Assembly (NCBI RefSeq): GCF_022811925.1
Contig: NZ_CP065511.1
Location: forward strand, 1,171,501-1,235,500
Direction: 5' to 3'
Length of the DNA: 64,000 bases
From: Cytobacillus oceanisediminis
GTDB taxonomy: Bacteria; Bacillota; Bacilli; Bacillales; Cytobacillaceae
The translations under genes were made by a program, and so were the position numbers. Shown one piece after another: positions 51,008 through 58,517 of the stretch. Each line of letters opens with the position of its first letter. Positions within the stretch are counted from its first letter, which is position 1. Under the pieces are notes generated by a model. The model had not been told where the DNA came from, did not search any database, and was given only the letters and a program-made list of their open reading frames with translations.

Positions 51008-51946
51008 ATGGAAAAGGAATATAGCGAAGATAATTGGAAATGGTACCGTTATGATCATTTGGATGAAATAGAGTTTAATGAGGCCGGCGACTATAAAGAA
51101 GCATTACAGGAATGGGCCAAGAACACATCAGAGAACAAAACAAATGTAATGGAAATAGATACTTTCGTTCGTGATAAGGAATTTCTAAGCGGCTCGCTTA
51201 TTTATCAGCAGAAAACGAAGGAGAAGCATGAAAATAGTTTGTTTCACTATTTTCTGACAAGGGATTTTCTCATCACAGTCAACTTTGATTCGTCTGTCAT
51301 TCAGTCTGATGATTCACTGCTTTTGAAAAAAATGAATTATACCCATAATGCCATTGATGGATTTTTCGTGATTTTAGGAGAAATCCTTAGTGATAACATC
51401 CAGAAGATTGATAAATTTGAAGTACGGTTAAATGAGCTGTTATGGAAAATAAAAGAGAAGAATAATATTAACCGCCTGGAAGAAATTTATGAACTCCGTC
51501 ATCAGATCCTGGTGTGGAAGAATATCATGATTCCTGTTAAGGAAATCAGGCTGGGTGTAGAAGAAACATTTGGTGATGGTGTAACAGAAGGAATTGAATT
51601 TAAAAGAACGTGCAAGCGGATTGAAAGAGGCTATACGCTGGTGCGGGAGTATCAGCAGGAAATTGATGATCTTGTTAATTTTGAAGAAATGGTATCGATG
51701 CACCGGGGAAACGAAATCGTGAAGACGCTCACGGTCATTACCACCCTTATGACTCCGATCGCAACCTGGGGAGCACTATGGGGCATGAACTTCAAAATTA
51801 TGCCCGAACTGGAATGGAAGTATGGGTATTTGTTCTCCATTATCATTATCATCGCTTCTACCGCAGCCCTCTATATCATGCTTGTTAAAAAAGGCTGGAT
51901 GGGTGATATCCTAAGGGGAAAAAAGAAGAATTCATTCTTTAAATAA
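51008..51946 (+). CDS. corA: CorA-family magnesium/divalent cation transporter
   Basis: 312 residues. Long N-terminal cytoplasmic alpha/beta domain with extended helix, then two C-terminal membrane helices. The signature G-M-N is in WGALWGMNFKIMPELEWKYGY, with the MPE of the outer loop also present. The C-terminus is basic (RGKKKNS). CorA pentamers import Mg2+ or, in some members, Co2+/Ni2+ or export Zn2+. AGGAGG at 50993-50998 fits the ATG at 51008 better than the one at 51002. I see no M-box type leader. Confidence 0.88.
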   Translation: MEKEYSEDNWKWYRYDHLDEIEFNEAGDYKEALQEWAKNTSENKTNVMEIDTFVRDKEFLSGSLIYQQKTKEKHENSLFHYFLTRDFLITVNFDSSVIQSDDSLLLKKMNYTHNAIDGFFVILGEILSDNIQKIDKFEVRLNELLWKIKEKNNINRLEEIYELRHQILVWKNIMIPVKEIRLGVEETFGDGVTEGIEFKRTCKRIERGYTLVREYQQEIDDLVNFEEMVSMHRGNEIVKTLTVITTLMTPIATWGALWGMNFKIMPELEWKYGYLFSIIIIIASTAALYIMLVKKGWMGDILRGKKKNSFFK

Positions 51947-51978
51947 AGGAATGCCGTTAGAATGCGGCATTCCTTTCG
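51945..51978. terminator. bidirectional terminator between corA and the SDR gene
   Basis: AAAGGAATGCCG / CGGCATTCCTTT perfect 12-bp stem; it overlaps the 3' end of the minus-strand gene. Confidence 0.85.
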
Positions 51979-52907
51979 TTTAGTAAATGATCCAGTGTCA
52001 CTTTAATCCCAGCCTCGTATGGTGTTTTAGGGAGAGTTCCAATTCTCGCTTCATATTTACTGCCGTCCAAAATAACAGGCTTCTGATTCAAATACATCAA
52101 TTCTGTATATTCCCTCATCATGGGATCAAAAACACCGATGGCACGAACCATCCATTTATGGACAGGTCTGAAAGTAACGCCTCTACTAAGATGATGAGAA
52201 ACAATACTGGCTATTTCTTCCCCGGTTATGGTCCCTGCACCAGGGATATTCCAGACTTCACCGTATGAGTTTCCATTCAATGCAAGTTCGGCTAACGCTT
52301 CTGCTCCATCTTTAATAAAAATGAATTCTCTGGGTATATTGGTTTTGCCGACAAACATGCCCTTATTCTTTTCAATAATCTGGCTGAGAGTATAGTGCAA
52401 GAGAGTGTTGCCTGTTTGAGGTCCGTAAAAGTCAGGGAAGTGGGCAATGATGTATGGCACACCTGAGTTTTTTATCATCTCAATTAAGGTTTGGCGTAGC
52501 TTGCCTTTTTTTGTGTGCGGATTCTTGGGAGAAACTTCGTTAGCGGGGCTGGATTGAAGGCCATAGGAATATATATTATCAGCATAAATAAAAGGCTTAT
52601 GATGTCTGCGGCAAGCCTGCAGGATATTATTTAAGATAATTGAGAGTGTGGGATCCCAGTCCGGGTAAGGGATATTGATGGCATGAAAAACAGCATCTGC
52701 TTCGGACACTGTCTTTTCAACATCATTTTCATTCAGTGCATCGCCTGAATGGATAACAGCATTTGGTCCCCAGTCTTTTTTGAAGTTAAGCAGGTTTTCT
52801 TCAGACCTTGCAAAAGCGATAGTTTTAATATTTCTGCGGCATAATGCCTCTGTTAAAGCATAGCCCATACCGCCTGTTGCTCCTAAAACTGCAGCTGTTT
52901 TCATCAT
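51957..52907 (-). CDS. NAD(P)-dependent epimerase/dehydratase family protein (extended SDR)
   Basis: 316 residues. Rossmann motif TAAVLGATGGMGYALTEAL (GxxGxxG, residues 9-15) and the catalytic-type region FIYADNIYSYG, where an extended SDR would normally have a Tyr-x3-Lys; here Tyr is followed by G-L-Q-S, so the classical Lys is missing. The middle part (HFPDFYGPQTGN) and NIPGAGTITGEEIA match sugar-nucleotide epimerase-like proteins. It lies 75 bp downstream of a tetR-type gene on the same strand, with a matching operator between, so it is probably controlled by that repressor. Confidence 0.8.
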   Translation of the reverse strand: MMKTAAVLGATGGMGYALTEALCRRNIKTIAFARSEENLLNFKKDWGPNAVIHSGDALNENDVEKTVSEADAVFHAINIPYPDWDPTLSIILNNILQACRRHHKPFIYADNIYSYGLQSSPANEVSPKNPHTKKGKLRQTLIEMIKNSGVPYIIAHFPDFYGPQTGNTLLHYTLSQIIEKNKGMFVGKTNIPREFIFIKDGAEALAELALNGNSYGEVWNIPGAGTITGEEIASIVSHHLSRGVTFRPVHKWMVRAIGVFDPMMREYTELMYLNQKPVILDGSKYEARIGTLPKTPYEAGIKVTLDHLLNERNAAF

Positions 52908-52930
52908 TCTTCATCATCCTTTTTATTTAA

Positions 52931-52945
52931 TTGACCACTGTTCAA
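52931..52945. promoter_or_regulatory. TetR operator copy 1 (upstream of the SDR gene)
   Basis: TTGACCACTGTTCAA, an imperfect 15-bp palindrome, 24 bp upstream of the SDR start codon. The same site in opposite orientation lies at 53573-53587. Confidence 0.7.
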
Positions 52946-52982
52946 TTAAGGGGAAAAATTAAAGAAATGCAATGTCATTTCT

Positions 52983-53555
52983 TTAAAAAATTGCTTTTAT
53001 TAAAAATTGGGCATGTGAAGAGGCGAGTTCCTTCACTTCTTCAAATGTTGTTTCCGATCTGCAATAATGTGTGACAAAGCCGTGCAAACTTAGAAATACA
53101 GACCAAATATCCTTTATGGAAAGAGATCTTGGAGCGAGTGAATTAATCGCTTGCGCAAAATGCATATAGCTTTTATTTGGTCCTTCATTTAGATAGCTTT
53201 TCACATCATCATCACGAATTAAAAACATCAGCTCATAATGTTTTTGATGGGTCAGCCCAAATTGGATATACCCGTAAAAAATGCTGAAAAGCTTCTGTTC
53301 ATTGGTATCTGCAGATTCTCCCAGCACACTGTCGAGGACTTGATCGAGCTTTTGAAAATCGGCTTCAACAATTTCGTAAAATAATTGAGCCTTATTTTTG
53401 AAATGATAATAGATGGCACCATGGCTGCACTGAAGGGTGTCCGCAATTTTTCTCATGGATGCTGCTGAATATCCTTCCTTTACAAACAGGTCACGTGCAA
53501 CAGAGATGATTGCTTCTTTTGTTAGTTCGTCATGGGCTGATTTTCTTGGACTCAT
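52983..53555 (-). CDS. TetR/AcrR-family transcriptional repressor
   Basis: 190 residues. N-terminal HTH: KEAIISVARDLFVKEGYSAASMRKIADTLQ, read as ARDLFVKEGYSAASMRKIA followed by SHGAIYYHFKNKAQLF, which is the canonical TetR DNA-binding domain (about residues 10-56). The C-terminal domain is a ligand pocket of unknown specificity. The start at 53555 is supported by AAAGGTGA; the open frame to 53621 runs through the operator region. Two identical-type palindromes flank the gene, one in its own promoter and one before the SDR gene, indicating autorepression and control of that gene. Confidence 0.88.
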   Translation of the reverse strand: MSPRKSAHDELTKEAIISVARDLFVKEGYSAASMRKIADTLQCSHGAIYYHFKNKAQLFYEIVEADFQKLDQVLDSVLGESADTNEQKLFSIFYGYIQFGLTHQKHYELMFLIRDDDVKSYLNEGPNKSYMHFAQAINSLAPRSLSIKDIWSVFLSLHGFVTHYCRSETTFEEVKELASSHAQFLIKAIF

Positions 53556-53572
53556 GGAATCACCTTTCATTA

Positions 53573-53587
53573 TTGAACACTGGTCAA
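53573..53587. promoter_or_regulatory. TetR operator copy 2 (tetR promoter)
   Basis: TTGAACACTGGTCAA, the reverse complement of TTGACCAGTGTTCAA, differing from copy 1 only at the central base. It lies 18 bp upstream of tetR and 114 bp upstream of the divergent thioesterase gene. Confidence 0.7.
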
Positions 53588-53700
53588 TAAGATTATATGA
53601 CAAAGAGGATATTTTTGGCAATGTTTTTTTACTATCTATCCAAATTATTTTTATTAGCCATCAGCTTTTGATATGCTTTAATAAAACAGGAGGGAACAAC

Positions 53701-54213
53701 ATGAGTGAGACAAAAACATGCAGAGAATCTTTTACGGTAAAAACTAGCATCGTGCTTCCGCCAGACACGAATACATATGGAACACTATTCGGCGGCAAGC
53801 TGATGGCTTATATTGATGATGTGGCAGCCATCGCGGCGATGAGGCATGGAAGGAGAAATGTCGTAACCGCATCTACAGACTCTGTTGACTTTCTTCATCC
53901 GGTTTATGAAGGCAATTCAGTCTGCCTGGAGGCTTTTGTGACCTATACAGGCAGGACATCAATGGAGATCTTCGTAAAAGTAATTGCAGAAGACCTGCTG
54001 ACCGGGGACCGAAATGTGTGTGCTATGTCCTTTTTGACAATGGTTGCGGTTGACGAGAAAGGAAAGCCGACCCCGGTGCCGGCGGTTGTGCCTGAGACAG
54101 ATGAAGAAAAGAGCTTATATGAATCAGCAAAAGAACGTGCGGAAATTCGCAAAAGACGGAGAAAGGACAGTGAAGCCAGGGCAAAGAAATACGGTACAGG
54201 TCTGCCTTGGTAA
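53701..54213 (+). CDS. acyl-CoA thioesterase, hot-dog fold (YkhA-like)
   Basis: 170 residues. Hot-dog domain with the LPPDTNTYGTLFGGKLMAYID start (the conserved N.xGT.FGG segment with the catalytic Asn/Asp) and ASTDSVDFLHPVYEGNSV. The C-terminal tail (KERAEIRKRRRKD) is strongly basic, as in B. subtilis YkhA. It hydrolyses acyl-CoA to free acid and CoA in the cytoplasm. AGGAGGG lies ten bases before the ATG; longer in-frame starts run back into the tetR promoter. It is divergent from tetR. Confidence 0.87.
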   Translation: MSETKTCRESFTVKTSIVLPPDTNTYGTLFGGKLMAYIDDVAAIAAMRHGRRNVVTASTDSVDFLHPVYEGNSVCLEAFVTYTGRTSMEIFVKVIAEDLLTGDRNVCAMSFLTMVAVDEKGKPTPVPAVVPETDEEKSLYESAKERAEIRKRRRKDSEARAKKYGTGLPW

Positions 54214-54228
54214 ATAAGGGGGAGAAGA

Positions 54229-54834
54229 ATGGGATCTAGAGTGATGCATAGCATAATCGCCAATGAAATTGCATCCAGATTGAAAATGGAAGACAGAGCA
54301 GCTTTTTTACTGGGGGGAGTAGCGCCAGACGTTATTTCTCCCAAAGATCTTTCCCATTTTTACAAAGGGAATACGGACGATTACACGCGAAGAATAGATT
54401 ATAAGAGTTTCCTTGATAAATACAGGAGCAAAAGTCATTCACCTTACATCCTCGGATATTACACCCACTTAATTGCAGACCATGTCTGGCTGACAGGCTT
54501 CTATCTTTCCTGGCTGAAAAACAGAATGGAAAAAGATGAGAAAGTCTTTACCCGCTATCATAATGATTTTCGCCTATGTAATGCAAAGCTGTCTGAACAT
54601 TACGGCCAAGTTAGATTTGAGATGAAAAGTGTAAAGGTGCCAGATTTAGATGAGGTTTCTGCCGATCAAGTCAGTGCTTTCATTCCTTATGTTTTAAAAG
54701 ACTTCGAATATGATAAAAACGACGCTGAAAAGCCCCTTGAAGTGTTTACATTCCAGCAGATCATCGGCTACGTGGAGACATCCGTGGAGCTGGGGGCTGC
54801 CGAGTTAAAGAAACTTTCAATTGTAAAAAACTGA
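54229..54834 (+). CDS. zinc-dependent phospholipase C-domain protein (PF00882-like)
   Basis: 201 residues. H-x-I at the N-terminus (MHSIIANEIA), GGVAPDVISPKDLSHFY, and GYYTHLIADHVW; these His/Asp clusters are the metal ligands of the family. No signal peptide, unlike secreted phospholipases, so a cytoplasmic hydrolase role is more likely. AAGGGGGAG precedes the ATG, 15 bp after the thioesterase stop, so the two genes form an operon. Confidence 0.8.
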   Translation: MGSRVMHSIIANEIASRLKMEDRAAFLLGGVAPDVISPKDLSHFYKGNTDDYTRRIDYKSFLDKYRSKSHSPYILGYYTHLIADHVWLTGFYLSWLKNRMEKDEKVFTRYHNDFRLCNAKLSEHYGQVRFEMKSVKVPDLDEVSADQVSAFIPYVLKDFEYDKNDAEKPLEVFTFQQIIGYVETSVELGAAELKKLSIVKN

Positions 54835-54994
54835 CTCCTTATATCTTCCTATTCTGCAAGTATAATTGAACCTTTTTACACATCAGTGTCTAGTAAAATA
54901 GATTTAACTTTCAGAATATTAACTCTTATTTCTTGATTATCCTTTTCCTTCCTCTTAAGTTAGACGTGTAGAACCTAACAGAAGGAGGAAGATT

Positions 54995-56776
54995 ATGAGA
55001 AGAGTTTTGAAAGCTAGTATTCTAATGCTTTTAAGTATTTTACTAGTTGCCGGAACCATGCCTTTAACCGGGCAGGCGAAAAAGCCAAAGCCTGATGATG
55101 GTTATGGCGGTTATAGCCAGGTTGATATCGGCAAGGATGGAATGGTGGCTTCAGCCCATCCGCTTGCGTCAAAAATTGGGGCGGATGTTTTGAAAAAGGG
55201 CGGTAATGCCATCGATGCGGCTGTCGCTGTTCAACTTGCCCTCAATGTTGTGGAACCGATGATGTCCGGAATTGGCGGCGGGGGTTTCATGATGGTCTAT
55301 GATGGCAAAACGAAAGAAACCAACATCATTAACAGCCGTGAACGTGCCCCAGCCGGTGCCTCACCAGATATGTTCCTGGATGAAAACGGAAAACCGATTC
55401 CATTTGCGGAGCGTTCAACTGGCGGTACGGCTGTCGGTGTTCCCGGCACATTGAAGGGATTGGAAACGGCTCTTGAAAAATGGGGAACACGCCCTATGCA
55501 GCAGCTGATCGGTCCTGCGATTAAGCTGGCAGATAAAGGCTTTCCGATTGATTCTGTATTAGCCGATGCGATTGCCGATAATCAGGATAAGCTTGGCAGA
55601 ACGGCTGCCGGCAAAGTGTTTTTGCCTAAGGGTGAACCTCTTGAAGAGGGGGACCGTCTAGTACAGAAGGATCTTGCAAAAACCCTGAAGATGATACGTG
55701 CTGGCGGAACAGACGCTTTTTATAATGGGGAAATTGCAGACGCTCTTGCTGGTGTGGTGCAGGGTTTTGGCGGATCGATGACATCTGAAGACCTTGCGGG
55801 GTATGAAGTAACTATTGACGAGCCTATTTGGGGAGATTACCAGGGATATGAAATTGCAAGCATGCCGCCTCCAAGCTCTGGCGGAGTGTTTTTGCTGCAG
55901 ATGCTGAAGATTTTGGATGACTTTAATCTATCACAATATGATTTGAAATCCTGGGAAAAATATCACCTGCTAGCTGAGACCATGCATCTTGCCTATGCAG
56001 ACCGCGCCGTCTATGCAGGGGATCCAGAGTTTGTAAATGTCCCGGTCAATGGGCTCCTTCACCCGGATTACATTAAAGAGCGCCAGGAACTTATCAGCCT
56101 GGATAAAGTCAACAAAAATCCTGAAGCAGGCGATCCATGGAAATATGAAGAGGGTGAAGCCGATTATGAAAGGGCTGAACAGCCGAATGACAGCCAATAC
56201 GGCGAGACTACCCATTTTTCCGTAACGGACAGGTGGGGAAATGTTGTCTCTTATACGACAACGATTGAACAGGTATTCGGAACAGGAATCATGGTTCCGG
56301 GCTATGGATTAATGCTGAATAATGAGCTGACAGATTTTGATGCCGTACCAGGCGGAGCAAATGAAGTCCAGCCTAACAAGCGGCCTTTAAGCTCGATGAC
56401 ACCGACGATTGTCTTTGAAGATGGAGAGCCTGTACTGACAGTCGGTTCACCAGGCGGCCCAACGATTATAACATCAGTCCTGCAGACGATCCTTTACGCC
56501 ATAGAATATGACATGGAGTTAAAAGCAGCAGTTGAGGAACCGCGGATCTATACAAATAACCTGAACTCCTATCGCTTTGAAGAAGGCATTCCTTCAGAAG
56601 CTATAAACGAGCTGAATGGAATGGGGCATAACTTCGGTCCGAATCCGACCACAATTGGAAACGTCCAAAGTATTTTGATCGACCGTGATAAAGGAATTTT
56701 CAAAGGAGTAGCAGATTCAAGCCGCAATGGAGCTGCCATTGGCGTTGATTTGAAAGGTAAAGGGAAGAGAAAATAA
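54995..56776 (+). CDS. ggt: gamma-glutamyltransferase
   Basis: 593 residues, secreted precursor: signal peptide of about 28 residues (MRRVLKASILMLLSILLVAG...). The precursor self-cleaves before Thr405 in YGETTHFSV, which becomes the N-terminal nucleophile of the small subunit. Other landmarks: GGNAIDAAVAVQLALNVVEP, SGIGGGGFMMVYDG, SRERAPA, and SSMTPTIV with GSPGGPTIITSV in the small subunit. It transfers the glutamyl group of glutathione or polyglutamate to acceptors outside the cell. AGAAGGAGGAAG precedes the ATG. Monocistronic. Confidence 0.93.
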   Translation: MRRVLKASILMLLSILLVAGTMPLTGQAKKPKPDDGYGGYSQVDIGKDGMVASAHPLASKIGADVLKKGGNAIDAAVAVQLALNVVEPMMSGIGGGGFMMVYDGKTKETNIINSRERAPAGASPDMFLDENGKPIPFAERSTGGTAVGVPGTLKGLETALEKWGTRPMQQLIGPAIKLADKGFPIDSVLADAIADNQDKLGRTAAGKVFLPKGEPLEEGDRLVQKDLAKTLKMIRAGGTDAFYNGEIADALAGVVQGFGGSMTSEDLAGYEVTIDEPIWGDYQGYEIASMPPPSSGGVFLLQMLKILDDFNLSQYDLKSWEKYHLLAETMHLAYADRAVYAGDPEFVNVPVNGLLHPDYIKERQELISLDKVNKNPEAGDPWKYEEGEADYERAEQPNDSQYGETTHFSVTDRWGNVVSYTTTIEQVFGTGIMVPGYGLMLNNELTDFDAVPGGANEVQPNKRPLSSMTPTIVFEDGEPVLTVGSPGGPTIITSVLQTILYAIEYDMELKAAVEEPRIYTNNLNSYRFEEGIPSEAINELNGMGHNFGPNPTTIGNVQSILIDRDKGIFKGVADSSRNGAAIGVDLKGKGKRK

Positions 56777-56784
56777 AATATATG

Positions 56785-56820
56785 AGAATAGCGCCTTCTC
56801 AGTAAGGTGCTATTCTTTTG
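56785..56820 (+). terminator. terminator of ggt
   Basis: GAATAGCGCC / GGTGCTATTC 10-bp stem (one G-U), followed by T4. Confidence 0.82.
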
Positions 56821-56918
56821 CTGGGAAATGAATAGTTGTTCATTTTTCGGCAGGGATTTATCATTATTTGTTGAAATATAATTTATGCAGGCATTCATAA
56901 AAGGAGGGGGAACATGCC

Positions 56919-57245
56919 ATGACAGTTAAAGATGAATTATACCAGCTGGCAGTTAAAATGAACGCTGATCCCGTACATATCAAGGATGAAAAAAATAGGG
57001 TATTTCAAGTGGACCTTGAGGAAAGCGGTCCCATTCAGATTTCATTAAAGGAGGGAAAAGTCATAGTGGAAGAGGGTGCTCCTCATGAGCCTGAAGTGAC
57101 ACTGAAACTGTCAGACAAAAACTTTTCTAAGTTATTAAAAGATGATCTCAACACGACCATGGCATTTATGACAGGCAGCCTGAAAGTATGCGGCAAAATG
57201 GGGCTAGCTCTGAAGCTGCAGGAAATTGTAAAGAAATATCAATGA
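56919..57245 (+). CDS. SCP2 sterol-carrier-domain protein
   Basis: 108 residues forming a single SCP2-like domain: FQVDLEESGPIQISLKEGKVIVEEGAP followed by EVTLKLSDKNFSKLLKDDLN and FMTGSLKVCGKMGLALKLQ; the G.LKv.G.mglAlkL end is the family signature. Such domains bind lipids or fatty acyl groups in a hydrophobic tunnel. Here there is no fused enzyme. AAAGGAGGGGG precedes the ATG. Monocistronic with a terminator shared with the convergent acetyltransferase. Confidence 0.82.
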   Translation: MTVKDELYQLAVKMNADPVHIKDEKNRVFQVDLEESGPIQISLKEGKVIVEEGAPHEPEVTLKLSDKNFSKLLKDDLNTTMAFMTGSLKVCGKMGLALKLQEIVKKYQ

Positions 57246-57248
57246 TAA

Positions 57249-57287
57249 GAAGGCAGCACCTCAAACAGGAAGCTGCCTTATTTTATT
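57249..57287. terminator. bidirectional terminator between SCP2 and GNAT genes
   Basis: AAGGCAGC / GCTGCCTT 8-bp stem with inner CCT/AGG pairing, then a T-rich tract. Confidence 0.75.
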
Positions 57288-57783
57288 ATAAAAATAATGC
57301 CATCAGTTCTTCATCATAGTACTTTCCATCAATCTTCAGTGCGTGCCTCTCCTTGCCGTAAACCTCGAAGCCGAAAGAAGCATAAAGCTTTTTAGCTGGA
57401 ATATTTTCAGATATTACGGCCAGGTGAATTTGTTCAACTCCGTCCCATGAGCGGGCCTTTTCCACAGCCTTGCCAACCAGGACCTTGCCAACGCCATTCC
57501 GACGCGCGGACTCTGTAACGTACATCGCATAAATATTGGAACGATGATTCATTTTCACTCCTGTATCTCTTACTAAACTGACTACACCTATTAGTTTTCC
57601 ATCTTCAAATGCGCCGAAGTGAAAGGAGTTATCCCCCTTAAATCTTTCTCCATACACTTCAGGAGGCCTCCCGGCTTCCTCCTCATAGCTTGAACCAAAT
57701 GCTTCCGGATTCTTTTTTAATCCTTCCAATCTTATCTCTTTGTATATTTCAGCATCATCCGGGCGCAGAAGCCTAATTTTCAT
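57286..57783 (-). CDS. GNAT-family N-acetyltransferase
   Basis: 165 residues. MKIRLLRPDDAEIYKEIRLEGLK is the typical N-terminal strand-helix. The acetyl-CoA loop is ARRNGVGKVLVGKAVEKAR (R-x-x-G-x-G, about residues 96-101), and NIPAKKLYASFGFEVYG forms the C-terminal part. The acceptor substrate is unknown. AAAGGAG is eight bases before the ATG at 57783; the GTG at 57792 abuts that site and is unlikely. Confidence 0.85.
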   Translation of the reverse strand: MKIRLLRPDDAEIYKEIRLEGLKKNPEAFGSSYEEEAGRPPEVYGERFKGDNSFHFGAFEDGKLIGVVSLVRDTGVKMNHRSNIYAMYVTESARRNGVGKVLVGKAVEKARSWDGVEQIHLAVISENIPAKKLYASFGFEVYGKERHALKIDGKYYDEELMALFL

Positions 57784-57919
57784 CCTGGACACTCCTTTAT
57801 TTTTTCCTAACCCCTAGATTCTCGTTAACAGTAAAAACTCCTTTAATATTTTTCTAAATATAGTTTTTTTCTGCCTTTATAAGGGAACAGGATAAAAAAA
57901 AGGTACAGGAGGGATTGGA

Positions 57920-58062
57920 ATGTCTAAGGAAAACAGCAAGGACTTAAAAGATATGTAAAAGGGCAAAATACCGGGCAGAAACAAGAGCAGTCATTAAAAA
58001 ATCAGGAGCGTAAGCCGGATCAGCAAAACCGTTTGAAGGACCAGGAGAATATGAGGAAGTAA
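57920..58062 (+). pseudogene. small Lys/Gln-rich hydrophilic protein, frameshifted by a one-base deletion
   Basis: AGGAGGG, six bases, then ATG: MSKENSKDLKDM and an early stop at 57956. In another frame the sequence continues KGQNTGQKQEQSLKNQERKP and then DQQNRLKDQENMRK with a stop at 58060. One missing T near 57951-57954 (GATATG where GATTATG would keep the frame) explains the break; restored, it is a 47-residue charged protein. A terminator follows at 58067, so the unit has intact signals. It could be a genuine lesion or a base-calling error. Confidence 0.65.
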
Positions 58063-58066
58063 TTTT

Positions 58067-58099
58067 AAGAGGGAGCTATGAAGAATAGCTCTCTTTTTA
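58067..58099 (+). terminator. terminator of the frameshifted small gene
   Basis: AGAGGGAGCTAT and ATAGCTCTCT pair with one bulge, followed by T5. Confidence 0.72.
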
Positions 58100-58180
58100 A
58101 AAAGGAAAAAAGACTTCCGCCCCGAATAGTAAGCAATGGTTTATTCATATTGAATATACATATAAAAAGGGGGACGCAGA

Positions 58181-58354
58181 ATGGGAGTGCTGTTTGGTTT
58201 AATTATCGCGACTCTGGCTTTCGCTTATTGGATCGACCGAAGAAGGAAAAAGATAAATAATACGATCCAAAAAGGAATCAGCCCAAGTGAAAAACCGGGG
58301 GAAAGCACGAATTATACGATGGGTGATAATCATTATACCGGAGGCGGACAATAG
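58181..58354 (+). CDS. small membrane-anchored protein, 57 residues
   Basis: Begins MGVLFGLIIATLAFAYWIDR: one membrane helix directly followed by the basic stretch RRRKK, then a hydrophilic tail ending NHYTGGGQ. AAAAGGGGG precedes the ATG at ten bases and a terminator lies at 58360, so it is a complete unit. No family recognised. Confidence 0.68.
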   Translation: MGVLFGLIIATLAFAYWIDRRRKKINNTIQKGISPSEKPGESTNYTMGDNHYTGGGQ

Positions 58355-58359
58355 CCATG

Positions 58360-58396
58360 GAGTTTTGCGTTATCAGCAAGGCTCTTCTTTTTTTTC
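58360..58396 (+). terminator. terminator of the 57-residue gene
   Basis: GAGTTTTGC / GCAAGGCTC 9-bp stem (two G-U), GTTATCA loop, long T tract. Confidence 0.75.
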
Positions 58397-58517
58397 GGAC
58401 CATGCTTTCTTCTCCTGAAAATGGGAAAAGCTAATGTTGCCTGGTTTCTATAGGGCATCAAAAAGGGTATAAGGAATCATACATATTGTAACCTTTTTAG
58501 ATTTGGAGAAGTGGGCT

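Noticed and set aside
54841..54994. TTTACA...TAAAAT as a ggt promoter
   Set aside because: The spacing is only 13 bp, too short for sigma-A; no better pair found, so no promoter is annotated.
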